From NCBI GenBank assembly GCA_051746745.1, contig JBNJFJ010000094.1, forward strand, positions 1-7,808: DNA of 7,808 nt, read 5' to 3'. Shown one piece after another: positions 1 through 6,105 of the stretch (position 1 is the stretch's first letter; the number at the start of each line of letters is the position of its first letter). The position numbers and the translations under genes were made by a program. The notes below the pieces were generated by a model. The model made no database searches. It had not been told where the DNA came from and saw nothing but the letters and a program-made list of their open reading frames with translations. This DNA is from Halolactibacillus sp051746745. Lineage in GTDB: Bacteria > Bacillota > Bacilli > Bacillales > Amphibacillaceae.

Positions 1-953
1 TCTGCTGCTAATACACCTGACGTAAATGCACTTTCTATTCTTGTATGTGTAGCGGGGTCTTGTTTTGATAAAAAGGCATCTCCTGCAATCATCAGTGGTG
101 GTTTGTCTGACAGCTCAAGATACGGTTCCCGCAAAAACTCTACCGCTTCAGCATACCGCCACCTTTTCAACTGTTGGGACAGAATTGATTGACGATCAAA
201 ATAAGCTTTCGATAAGTTAATCATATGATTTAAAACAGTTTCACTCGTTTCATCCATATATTCTTTACTCCACTGACCCGTCATATACACACTGACCGTT
301 CTTTCATCAGAGATACTTTTTTTGGAATGATCCACGATTCTCATCATACCCTTTGGCAAGTCTTGATTTAAGTGACCATTTTCAGGTAGTTTGGGTGTAT
401 CTGAGAGTTTAAACAGACCTACTAAACAGGGGTTAAACGTAATCTGTTTAAGTTTTTTTATGGCCGTTTCATTAATTTCTAGCTTACTACTCATTAACAA
501 TGCTTCTGCTTGGGGGGCTGGAATAGTAAGCATGATGGCTTTTGTTTTCATTGCTTCACCCGTTGTTGAACGTACAATATAGCCATCACTTCGTTGTTCA
601 ATTTGACTAATTTCTGTCTTTAGCTCAACAGATAAATCTTTTGCGAGTGTTTTGGCGAGCGCATTCATGCCATCTGGACTTATGAAACGTGGATGGTTCT
701 CACCAAACCATAGTTTAATAAAACCTTGGTTCAGCCACTTGTTAACTTCAGACTGAAAGCGTTCGGTTCGCACCGTAAAAAACTGTGCCCCATGATCGAC
801 TTTCCCGCCATCTAGGCGCCTTGTCGCCATCCGCCCCCCGACACTTTTACCCTTATCAATTAGTAATACTTCATATCCCTTATCTTTTAACGTACGGGCG
901 GCCATAATTCCCGTTAAACCTGCCCCTACAACGACGCAATCGATTGTTTTCAT
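1..953 (-). CDS. Renalase-like NAD(P)/FAD-dependent oxidoreductase, 3' end outside the window
   Basis: Reading the minus strand from ATG at 953 gives 317 uninterrupted residues before the window ends, so the C-terminus is missing. The N-terminus is a Rossmann FAD-binding fold: hydrophobic strand then GAGLTG (residues 10-15), with acidic D33 at the end of the second strand. GGRMATRR (39-46) and DHGAQFF (53-59) follow, the signature of the renalase-like/COG3380 branch of the amine oxidase superfamily. Near the C-terminus are WRYA (265-268) and GDAF (291-294) followed by a TSGVLAA helix, the usual FAD-closing region. Family members run about 320-350 residues, so probably only a short tail is lost. 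The enzyme is probably a soluble flavoprotein oxidase; the substrate is unknown. An AAAGGA ribosome binding site (minus strand, 970-965) lies 11 nt before the ATG. It diverges from the lia operon, with no evident functional link. Family is confident; reaction is not. Confidence 0.88.
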   Translation of the reverse strand, partial: MKTIDCVVVGAGLTGIMAARTLKDKGYEVLLIDKGKSVGGRMATRRLDGGKVDHGAQFFTVRTERFQSEVNKWLNQGFIKLWFGENHPRFISPDGMNALAKTLAKDLSVELKTEISQIEQRSDGYIVRSTTGEAMKTKAIMLTIPAPQAEALLMSSKLEINETAIKKLKQITFNPCLVGLFKLSDTPKLPENGHLNQDLPKGMMRIVDHSKKSISDERTVSVYMTGQWSKEYMDETSETVLNHMINLSKAYFDRQSILSQQLKRWRYAEAVEFLREPYLELSDKPPLMIAGDAFLSKQDPATHTRIESAFTSGVLAA

Positions 954-1030
954 AGTGTGTCACATCCTTTTTCTACTTCTCCTGTTCCTTCTTAATCACA
1001 TACCCATGATTGCCTACGCTTTAACCTTAT

Positions 1031-1150
1031 TTGAGTCATGTTTTCAATCGCATGATTTAGATGGCTATCCGAAATACGCCTCAAGTCTTAGTGAAAGATA
1101 CCGCTAGCGCCCGTTACCAAATGACGTGGACTCCCGTAAACTTGAGTTAT
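1031..1150. repeat. Scattered TTGAGT-type direct and inverted elements, possible LiaR operator
   Basis: TTGAGTCAT (1031-1039) recurs as TTGAGTTAT (1142-1150), matching at 8 of 9 positions. Inverted copies of the core occur between them: CTCAA at 1080-1084 and GACTC at 1129-1133. A short imperfect dyad, TCTT-AGTGA-AAGA, lies at about 1086-1098. LiaR/VraR regulators bind dimeric, dyad-like sites upstream of their target operons, so these are the natural candidates. I did not see a long perfect palindrome, and short 5-mers recur by chance in AT-leaning DNA, so support is weak. Confidence 0.25.
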
Positions 1151-1152
1151 AG

Positions 1153-1160
1153 AAAGGAGG
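1153..1160 (+). promoter_or_regulatory. Ribosome binding site of the liaI-like gene
   Basis: AAAGGAGG lies 9 nt before ATG at 1170 and only 6 nt before an in-frame GTG at 1167. The spacing and codon type favour ATG 1170. The strength of the site suits a highly produced stress gene. Confidence 0.75.
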
Positions 1161-1169
1161 GCGTACGTG

Positions 1170-1475
1170 ATGCGTTTAATTATGTTAATTATTTTCACCT
1201 TCATTACCGGCATCATTGTCTTAGCCACACTTGGTCCATTAATTGGGTTTGCCTTAACACTCGCGGTCCTGTATTACGGTATTCGTGGCTTTATCTTGGC
1301 AGATTCAGCGCTTGAAAAAATAGGATTTGGGATTGTCGCTTTAATCGGCTTATCACTCTCACTATCCAATAGTCCCGCAATCATCGGACTCGGTGCTGCC
1401 ATTCTATTGTATTACACAATGAAAGCTTGGAAAAAACCAAAAGTTGAAACTGACCCTTATGATTGGCAAGTGTAA
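1170..1475 (+). CDS. liaI: LiaI-like small membrane protein, partner of the PspA homologue
   Basis: A 101-residue, very hydrophobic protein with about three to four membrane segments: roughly residues 4-20 and 22-40, then 52-66 and 69-83. A short charged tail KAWKKPKVETDPYDWQV is probably cytoplasmic. The pattern YYGIRGFILADS, then KIGFGIVALIGLSLSLSNSPAIIGL, resembles the Lmo0954-like family found beside PspA/LiaH genes in Bacillota and sometimes misnamed flagellar basal body rod protein. In the Bacillus subtilis system LiaI anchors LiaH to the membrane under envelope stress; the same role is inferred here from position directly upstream of the PspA homologue. It is longer in membrane content than a two-helix LiaI, so it may be an analogue rather than a true orthologue. 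It is the first gene of the operon; liaH starts 35 nt downstream. An in-frame GTG at 1167 is an alternative start. Confidence 0.8.
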   Translation: MRLIMLIIFTFITGIIVLATLGPLIGFALTLAVLYYGIRGFILADSALEKIGFGIVALIGLSLSLSNSPAIIGLGAAILLYYTMKAWKKPKVETDPYDWQV

Positions 1476-1495
1476 AACAGCATTAAAAAATGAAC

Positions 1496-1502
1496 AGAGG
1501 AG
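1496..1502 (+). promoter_or_regulatory. Ribosome binding site deciding the liaH start
   Basis: AGAGGAG sits 8 nt before ATG 1511. An in-frame ATG at 1490 would put this site inside the gene and add MNRGAII before the conserved MSNIFSRLKDTI start of PspA proteins, so 1511 is the real start. Confidence 0.85.
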
Positions 1503-1510
1503 CGATTATT

Positions 1511-2140
1511 ATGTCAAACATCTTTAGCCGTTTAAAAGATACCATTACAGCTGATATTCACAATATCCTAGATCAAAAAGAGGAAAAGCATCCGATGACA
1601 CATCTCAATCAATATATTCGTAAATGTGAGGATGAAGTGAAAAAACTAAAAAACTTGATTGAAAAACAGTACCAAATCCAACAAGAGTATCAGAAAGAAT
1701 GGCATAAAGCCGAGCGCATGGTCGAAAAGCGCACCGAACAAGTCGCTTTAGCTAAAACACATGACCGTCTTGACTTACAAGAAGAAGCACAGACTGATGT
1801 CGAAACGTATCAAGCACGTGCCGAACAACTGAAAAGCATGTATGAGGACGCTTCAACGCACATAGCTGACATTGAACTGAAATATGAAAAAATGCAGCAT
1901 CAACTAAAAGATTTGTATGTGAAGCGTTTAGAACTGCGGGGACGTGAGAACCTAGCCCGGGTCCACCATGGTCTCAACCACGTCTTAAATCCCGATCAAC
2001 TTGAAAAAACGCAAGTGACCTTTAAAGATGTTGAAGCGTATATTGAACGCTTAGAAAATAAAACCCACAGACAACACCGTCAACATACATTAGATGCCCG
2101 ATTTGCTGAATTAGAAGAAAAGGATTCAATTCCTCATTAG
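1511..2140 (+). CDS. liaH: PspA/IM30-family phage shock protein LiaH
   Basis: A 209-residue protein that is almost entirely helical coiled coil, as expected for PspA/IM30/Vipp1 (usually about 220-230 residues). It opens with an amphipathic N-terminal helix (SNIFSRLKDTITADIHNIL, residues 2-20), the membrane-binding part of the family. HPMTHLNQYIRKCEDEVKKLK (28-48) matches the conserved segment that in PspA reads DPEKMLDQYIR. Charged heptad-like helices run to about residue 145, followed by a shorter helical region to 195. The protein has no hydrophobic membrane span, so it is cytosolic and peripheral. In the known system it forms large oligomers that coat and protect the membrane when cell-wall antibiotics damage the envelope, recruited by LiaI. 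The C-terminal part is rich in histidine (H186, H189, H192, H209). It is followed by a strong hairpin that probably limits transcription into liaF. Confidence 0.93.
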   Translation: MSNIFSRLKDTITADIHNILDQKEEKHPMTHLNQYIRKCEDEVKKLKNLIEKQYQIQQEYQKEWHKAERMVEKRTEQVALAKTHDRLDLQEEAQTDVETYQARAEQLKSMYEDASTHIADIELKYEKMQHQLKDLYVKRLELRGRENLARVHHGLNHVLNPDQLEKTQVTFKDVEAYIERLENKTHRQHRQHTLDARFAELEEKDSIPH

Positions 2141-2154
2141 GTTCAGTTATTCTT

Positions 2155-2190
2155 ATAAGTAGTAGGGTGCCTTGGCACCTTTCTACTTAT
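2155..2190 (+). terminator. Intra-operon hairpin between liaH and liaF, partial terminator or mRNA-end stabiliser
   Basis: The two arms 2155-2171 and 2174-2190 form a nearly perfect 17-bp stem. The outer ATAAGTAG pairs with CTACTTAT, then there is one T-T mismatch, an A-T pair, one G-T pair, and GGTGCC pairing with GGCACC around a tight loop. The tail is TGTTTAAG, too poor in T for full intrinsic termination, so read-through to liaF is expected. In Bacillus subtilis a similar arrangement gives an abundant liaIH transcript and a scarce full-length one. Confidence 0.75.
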
Positions 2191-2212
2191 TGTTTAAGAA
2201 AAGGGGCCTATT

Positions 2213-2929
2213 ATGTTTAAACATGATCACGACCACATTGTCCGTTATTTGATACTTTTTTTATTTTTATTTTTCTTATTTGAACTCATCTTCATTCAAA
2301 CAAGTGCCTTTATCTGGCTCATTATTGGGGTCATCATCACCTATATCGCCTGGCAACATCATTACCGACCGGAAGGAAAGGCAGGGTTTTGGGCTGGGAT
2401 TTTAATCATCACGATTACCTTACTGAATACGACTTTCTTTAAGTTTGGTCTGTTTCTTCTGTTAGTGCTCTGGGGTTATCGTACGTACCAACAAAAACAA
2501 ACACCCACCTATATAGAACCGCAGTTTCAAGACGACGCGGAGTTAAAACATGAACCCATCCTCATGGTGAACCAGTGGTTTGGTAAACAAACCACACCAC
2601 CGACAGGCTATCCATTTAAAGATATCAACATTCAATCGGTGATCGGTGAAACGATTATTGATTTGACTGCGACTATTCTACCTAAAGGTGAACCAATCAT
2701 CACCGTCCATCAATGGATCGGGAAGCTCGTCATTATCGTCCCTTATGACGTCGACGTAAGTCTTCATCATTCGGTCCTGGCCGGAAAGGTGAACTTATTA
2801 GGTTATCAAGATACACGGATGACAAATAAAAACCTGCATATCACCACCCCGAACTATCATACCGCTACAAAACGGGTGAAGTTACACACCAGCCTTTTGT
2901 TTGGTGAGATTGAGGTGAGACGCGGATGA
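2213..2929 (+). CDS. liaF: LiaF, membrane inhibitor of the LiaS kinase
   Basis: A 238-residue protein with four closely spaced N-terminal membrane segments (about residues 11-28, 31-48, 59-73, 74-90). It ends in a cytosolic or surface domain whose strands read SVIGETIIDLT (142-152), QWIGKLVIIVPYDVDV (167-182), VLAGKVNLLG (188-197) and LLFGEIEVRRG (228-238). That turn-strand pattern is typical of the LiaF/VraT C-terminal domain. Family role: LiaF holds LiaS in its off or phosphatase state until envelope damage releases it. AAAAGGGG (2199-2206) precedes the ATG by 6 nt. Its stop overlaps the start of liaS (ATGA), so the two are translationally coupled, matching their physical partnership. Odd point: the N-terminus MFKHDHDHIV carries alternating histidines at 4, 6 and 8. 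The C-terminal strand repeats resemble those of the DUF4097 protein at the operon's end. Confidence 0.9.
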   Translation: MFKHDHDHIVRYLILFLFLFFLFELIFIQTSAFIWLIIGVIITYIAWQHHYRPEGKAGFWAGILIITITLLNTTFFKFGLFLLLVLWGYRTYQQKQTPTYIEPQFQDDAELKHEPILMVNQWFGKQTTPPTGYPFKDINIQSVIGETIIDLTATILPKGEPIITVHQWIGKLVIIVPYDVDVSLHHSVLAGKVNLLGYQDTRMTNKNLHITTPNYHTATKRVKLHTSLLFGEIEVRRG

Positions 2930-3996
2930 TTATGTTTGCTTTAAAAGCTGTCGCCAAATCCATTGTAAGCACCCTGTTATTTGCGTCCGTCTTACTCGGT
3001 CTCTTTCTGATTCATTTTCCCGTCACTGATTGGGAAGTACTGTTTACACGTGCGATTGGACCACTATCATTTCCCATACTCATCCTTACGGTTACGACTG
3101 GGGTTGGTATAGTTAAAGGCCTTATTCATACTTTTAACTATTATTCTGAGTGGCAGAGCTTCACACAAGCCTTAACAGACTTAGAAACAGGGAGGATGCC
3201 AAACGTCAAACAAACAGGAAAAGACTCACAGATAAGAAAACAGATTGTCTGGTCATTAACGAAGATTCATAAACAACTTCAAGAACAAACGAAACGCTCA
3301 CAAGATTTAATTAGTCAACGCGTGGAAGACCAAGAAGCAGCGATTGAAAAGCGGATTACCGCTGAACGAAACCGTTTAGCCCGTGAACTTCATGACTCTG
3401 TCAGTCAAGAATTATTCGCCGCCTCAATGCTCGTCTCAGCGATTAATGAAATGCCAGACACACAACAGACACAGATTCAAACACCCATCGGGCAAGTCGA
3501 ACAAATGATTCAACAAGCCCAGCTTGAAATGCGGGCGCTGCTGCTTCATTTGCGTCCGGTGGCACTAAAAGACAACAGCTTAAAAGACGGCATTAATGCC
3601 TTACTTAAAGACCTCGTCGCTAAAGTGCCCTTAACGATTAACTGGCAAATTGAAGCCGTCCAGTTACCAAAAGGGATTGAAGATCACTTGTTTCGGATTT
3701 TACAAGAGTCGGTATCCAACACCTTACGTCATGCGAAAGCCGACACGCTTGATATTTCACTGATTGAGCGAGAAGAAAAAGTAATTTTAACCGTCGTTGA
3801 TGACGGGATTGGCTTTGAAGTCTCAGACGAACCGTTCAGCTCATACGGCTTAAGCAATATGAATGAACGTGCGACAGAAATTGGGGGCACCTTACGGATC
3901 GTCAGTATTCCCGGCGAAGGAACGAAACTCGATTGTTTCGTGCCCATTATTAAGGAAGAGGTGAAAAACAATGATCACAGTATTATTAGTCGATGA
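2926..3996 (+). CDS. liaS: LiaS/VraS-type sensor histidine kinase
   Basis: A 356-residue NarL-family sensor kinase. Two membrane segments (about residues 10-30 and 47-67) flank a very short external stretch (about 31-46), the hallmark of intramembrane-sensing kinases that detect damage through a membrane partner, here LiaF. A helical linker (about 70-145) leads to the HisKA_3 dimerisation helix ERNRLARELHDSVSQELF, with the phosphoacceptor at H156. The ATPase domain has an N-box around 255-270 (ESVSNTLRHA, N265), DDGIGF (292-297), GLSNMNERA (308-316) and GEGTKL (330-335), all intact. It should phosphorylate the LiaR encoded next. GAGGTGA (2912-2918) lies 7 nt before ATG 2926, which overlaps the liaF stop; a second in-frame ATG is at 2932. 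The last 26 bp overlap liaR, ensuring coupled synthesis of kinase and regulator. Confidence 0.95.
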   Translation: MIMFALKAVAKSIVSTLLFASVLLGLFLIHFPVTDWEVLFTRAIGPLSFPILILTVTTGVGIVKGLIHTFNYYSEWQSFTQALTDLETGRMPNVKQTGKDSQIRKQIVWSLTKIHKQLQEQTKRSQDLISQRVEDQEAAIEKRITAERNRLARELHDSVSQELFAASMLVSAINEMPDTQQTQIQTPIGQVEQMIQQAQLEMRALLLHLRPVALKDNSLKDGINALLKDLVAKVPLTINWQIEAVQLPKGIEDHLFRILQESVSNTLRHAKADTLDISLIEREEKVILTVVDDGIGFEVSDEPFSSYGLSNMNERATEIGGTLRIVSIPGEGTKLDCFVPIIKEEVKNNDHSIISR

Positions 3997-4606
3997 CCAT
4001 GAAATGGTTCGCCTCGGCGTGAGGACCTATCTTTCTACTCAGACCGATATTGATGTCGTCGAGGAAGCTGATAGTGGTGAAGACGCGATCACAAAGGCGA
4101 TCGATTTAAGACCCGATATCATCCTCATGGATATTGTCATGGATCAGATGGACGGCATTGAAGCAACCCGTCAAATTATCAACGAATGGCCAGCAGCAAA
4201 AGTATTAATGATGACAAGCTTTATCGATGACGATAAGGTATACCCAGCACTTGAAGCAGGAGCGACGAGCTACGTACTAAAAACAACGAAAGCAAGCGAT
4301 ATGGCGGAAGCCATCCGGCGCACATATGCGGGTGAATCTATCTTTGAAAGTGAAGTAACGAGTAAAGTCCTTGCCCGGATGCGCGGGGCACAAGATGTTC
4401 AGCTGCATGAGACATTGACAGCACGGGAAATGGAAGTATTACGTCTGATTGCGGCTGGTAAGACGAACCAAGAAATTGCGGATACACTGTTTATCGCCTT
4501 AAAAACAACCAAAGTCCACGTCAGTAATATTTTGAGTAAACTGATGGTCAACGACCGGACCCAGGCTGCTATTTACGCGCATGAACATCATCTGATTAAG
4601 TCATAA
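3971..4606 (+). CDS. liaR: LiaR/VraR-type response regulator (NarL/LuxR family)
   Basis: A 211-residue two-domain regulator, the normal length for LiaR/VraR. The receiver domain has acidic D8-D9, phosphoacceptor D54 (ILMDIVM), T82 (MMTSF) and K104 (YVLKTT), so it should be phosphorylated by LiaS. The stretches VDDHEMVRLGVRTYLSTQTDI and MTSFIDDDKVYPALEAG closely follow what I recall of Staphylococcus VraR. The C-terminal LuxR-type helix-turn-helix runs from about 146 to 205 (LTAREMEVLRLIAAGKTNQEIA, then the recognition helix TTKVHVSNILSKL). Once phosphorylated it should dimerise and activate the promoter ahead of liaI, an autoregulatory loop. GAGGTGA (3958-3964) lies 6 nt before the ATG, inside the end of liaS. 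The HAAS gene follows after 13 nt, so the operon continues. Confidence 0.96.
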   Translation: MITVLLVDDHEMVRLGVRTYLSTQTDIDVVEEADSGEDAITKAIDLRPDIILMDIVMDQMDGIEATRQIINEWPAAKVLMMTSFIDDDKVYPALEAGATSYVLKTTKASDMAEAIRRTYAGESIFESEVTSKVLARMRGAQDVQLHETLTAREMEVLRLIAAGKTNQEIADTLFIALKTTKVHVSNILSKLMVNDRTQAAIYAHEHHLIKS

Positions 4607-4619
4607 GGAGGAAGATGAC

Positions 4620-5186
4620 ATGGATAGAAGAAGCTATATAAAAGAACTCACTTATCATCTTCGCTCCATACCGAGAACGGAAAAAGCGCGGATATTAGAT
4701 GATGTGAACGATCAATTTAATATTGCGGCGATTGATGGGAAAGATGAACAGACATTGATTTTAGAGCTCGGACCACCAGACCAAATCATTCGTCAGTACG
4801 TGTCACCAGCAGAAGGTCCCGTCATGAATGAGACGGAAATTGATCAGGATTATTCGTATCAACCAGAACAAAAAACAACTCACCTTGGCCGGTTACTGCT
4901 TGTTCTTATTGTTAATGTTATTTTTGTGATTGGCCCTGTCTTCGGCTTTTTCGGGGTACTGATTGGCGGTTGGGTACTGATTGCGACAGGCTTTCTAAGC
5001 CCTGTCATTTGGGGCTTCTCTTTATTGTGGCGCACACCCGTACTGTTACTCACTGAGTTATCTTGGTTACTCGTTGTTATCGGTACGACCCTAATTGCCT
5101 CAAGTCTCTGGTATCTCCTATCAAAAGGCAGTGTCATGCTGATTAAAAAATATAGTCAAGTCTTATCAGATTGGGTAAAGGGGTGA
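4620..5186 (+). CDS. HAAS/DUF1700-domain membrane protein
   Basis: A 188-residue protein with two parts. Residues 1-60 are a small helical domain, RRSYIKELTYHLRSIPRTEKARILDDVNDQF, ending in LGPPDQIIRQYV; this layout (helix, E/D-rich helix, then LGxPxxIxxxY) is the HAAS/DUF1700 signature. An acidic linker (62-86) follows, then about three membrane spans (roughly 90-111, 112-134, 140-166) and a basic cytoplasmic tail (IKKYSQVLSDWVKG). HAAS proteins are usually found beside PadR-type regulators or DUF4097 proteins and are thought to transmit envelope or membrane signals; the mechanism is not established. Here no PadR gene is nearby, and the gene lies 13 nt after liaR and 5 nt before the DUF4097 gene, so it is probably part of the lia response. 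AAGGAGG (4605-4611), overlapping the liaR stop, lies 8 nt before ATG 4620; the ATG at 4614 is too close. Confidence 0.8.
   Translation: MDRRSYIKELTYHLRSIPRTEKARILDDVNDQFNIAAIDGKDEQTLILELGPPDQIIRQYVSPAEGPVMNETEIDQDYSYQPEQKTTHLGRLLLVLIVNVIFVIGPVFGFFGVLIGGWVLIATGFLSPVIWGFSLLWRTPVLLLTELSWLLVVIGTTLIASSLWYLLSKGSVMLIKKYSQVLSDWVKG
5177..5183 (+). promoter_or_regulatory. Ribosome binding site supporting a TTG start for the DUF4097 gene
   Basis: AAAGGGG lies 8 nt before TTG 5192, inside the end of the HAAS gene. Other in-frame starts fit less well: GTG 5183 overlaps this site, and ATG 5204 is about 14 nt from the nearest G-rich stretch. A TTG start would lower translation relative to the genes upstream. 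Confidence 0.65.
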
Positions 5187-5191
5187 GGGTT

Positions 5192-6013
5192 TTGAAAACA
5201 ACAATGCGTTTAGGTCTACTGTTCATTATTTTAGGCATCACCGGATTATTTTTCTTCGGTGCACCTTTAACAGACTCAGATCGTGATACGACGATGATTG
5301 AATCCGAAACAATCAATGACAACATCTCTGATATTTATATTGAAGCAAGTGTCGGCTCACTTGTGATTGAACCGAGTTTAGATGATGACATTCATATCTT
5401 TGTCAGTGACAAAGATACATCGGATTTATCTGTGCAGTTAGAATCCGAGCGATTATCCATCTTACTCGATCAAGGCCAAAGCTTTAACTTAAGTCGCTTC
5501 AACCTCTTCGGTAATAACCGACCGCAACTAACCATCGCCCTACCAGACGAGGTGTATAATCGACTTGATATAAAGCTAGCGGTTGGTGAAATCGAGATAG
5601 ACGGCATTCGAGTCGATAAACTTACCGCAGAAAACAATGTCGGAGCTGTGACTGTATCCAGCGCCAAAACAAAGACAGCTGATGTTGACGTTAACATTGG
5701 GCAAATCTCTATCAATAATGGCACAGGTGCATGGACGACTACGACAGATATTGGTGAAATCAATCTTCAGCTACTAAGCTTTGAAGAAGACATCCGAGCT
5801 GAAGTTGCGCTTGGAGCAATAAATATTGTGACAGAAGCGCTACCTGAAAACTATAATATAGCGCTTGATGTCGATTTAGGCGAGATTCAAACTGAAGGAT
5901 TTAACGCCGCAGATGTTGACACAACACAAGTGTGGCAAAGCAGGATAGGGACAAACGGTCCAAAGTTAGACGCAAGTGTTGACTTAGGTCAGATCTCACT
6001 TGAATATCATTAA
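5192..6013 (+). CDS. Membrane-anchored DUF4097 protein, LiaG-like
   Basis: A 273-residue protein, counting from TTG 5192. One N-terminal membrane segment (about residues 6-25, MRLGLLFIILGITGLFFFG) anchors it, probably with the remainder outside the membrane. The rest is a DUF4097 domain of strand-turn repeats built on a G-x-I/V core: VGSLVI (54), VGEIEI (131), VGAVTV (150), IGQISI (169), IGEINL (187), LGAINI (207), LGEIQT (229) and LGQISL (265). Spacing through the middle is about 18-22 residues, which suggests a right-handed beta-solenoid. In Bacillus subtilis the DUF4097 protein LiaG lies within the lia operon between liaH and liaF and its function is unknown; here the counterpart is the last gene, with only 5 nt after the HAAS gene. 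It ends just before the bidirectional terminator. I do not assign liaG as a symbol because orthology is not proven. Confidence 0.82.
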   Translation: MKTTMRLGLLFIILGITGLFFFGAPLTDSDRDTTMIESETINDNISDIYIEASVGSLVIEPSLDDDIHIFVSDKDTSDLSVQLESERLSILLDQGQSFNLSRFNLFGNNRPQLTIALPDEVYNRLDIKLAVGEIEIDGIRVDKLTAENNVGAVTVSSAKTKTADVDVNIGQISINNGTGAWTTTTDIGEINLQLLSFEEDIRAEVALGAINIVTEALPENYNIALDVDLGEIQTEGFNAADVDTTQVWQSRIGTNGPKLDASVDLGQISLEYH

Positions 6014-6018
6014 TCTTA

Positions 6019-6054
6019 AAAACGCGCCTTCTGATTATCCAGAAAGCGCGTTTT
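6019..6054. terminator. Bidirectional intrinsic terminator between the convergent lia and pnt operons
   Basis: AAAACGCGC (6019-6027) pairs with GCGCGTTTT (6046-6054), then across one C-A mismatch TTCTG pairs with CAGAA around the ATTATC loop. Reading rightward, the stem ends in TTTTCTC; reading leftward it ends in TTTTT. It begins just after the DUF4097 stop and lies about 50 bp beyond the pntB stop, so it can end both transcripts. Confidence 0.88.
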
Positions 6055-6105
6055 CTCTATAAGCATCAATAGACGATCAATGTTACCTAGCTTAGGAGCT
6101 AAACG

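Larger units (their letters stand above)
954..1169. other. Divergent intergenic region with promoters for the oxidoreductase and lia operons
   Basis: About 215 bp without a credible gene separates two divergent starts, so it must hold at least two promoters. I could not pick a convincing -35/-10 pair in either direction. The plus-strand TTGAGT at 1031 has only a poor -10 (GATTTA) at 17 nt; the minus-strand TTGAAA (1047-1042) has only TTAAAG at 17 nt. A weak -35 would fit a promoter that depends on a phosphorylated activator such as LiaR, but this is inference. Repeated GAGTC/GAGTT elements, listed separately, are the best operator candidates. Confidence 0.6.

Noticed and set aside
391..582. 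Plus-strand open frame of 63 codons
   Set aside because: It lies antisense inside the renalase-like gene, has no ribosome binding site, and its protein resembles no family.
1061..1315. Plus-strand open frame of 84 codons over the liaI region
   Set aside because: It overlaps the liaI-like gene in another frame; only liaI has a strong ribosome binding site and family-like membrane pattern.
2153..2158. TTATAA as a -10 box for a separate liaF promoter
   Set aside because: It falls in the base of the hairpin and the best -35 at 17 nt (TTCCTC) matches poorly, so an internal promoter is not supported.
3729..3971. Minus-strand open frame inside liaS
   Set aside because: It is antisense to conserved kinase motifs and is a composition shadow.
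4880..5137. Minus-strand open frame inside the HAAS gene
   Set aside because: Antisense to the membrane spans of a well-supported gene, with no start signal.
5143..5763. Minus-strand open frames inside the DUF4097 gene (5143-5325 and 5470-5763)
   Set aside because: Antisense to the repeat strands of the DUF4097 gene; no ribosome binding site.
6086..6099. TAGCT-TAGG-AGCTA inverted repeat after pntB
   Set aside because: Only 5-bp arms and no T-tract; the larger hairpin at 6019-6054 explains termination.
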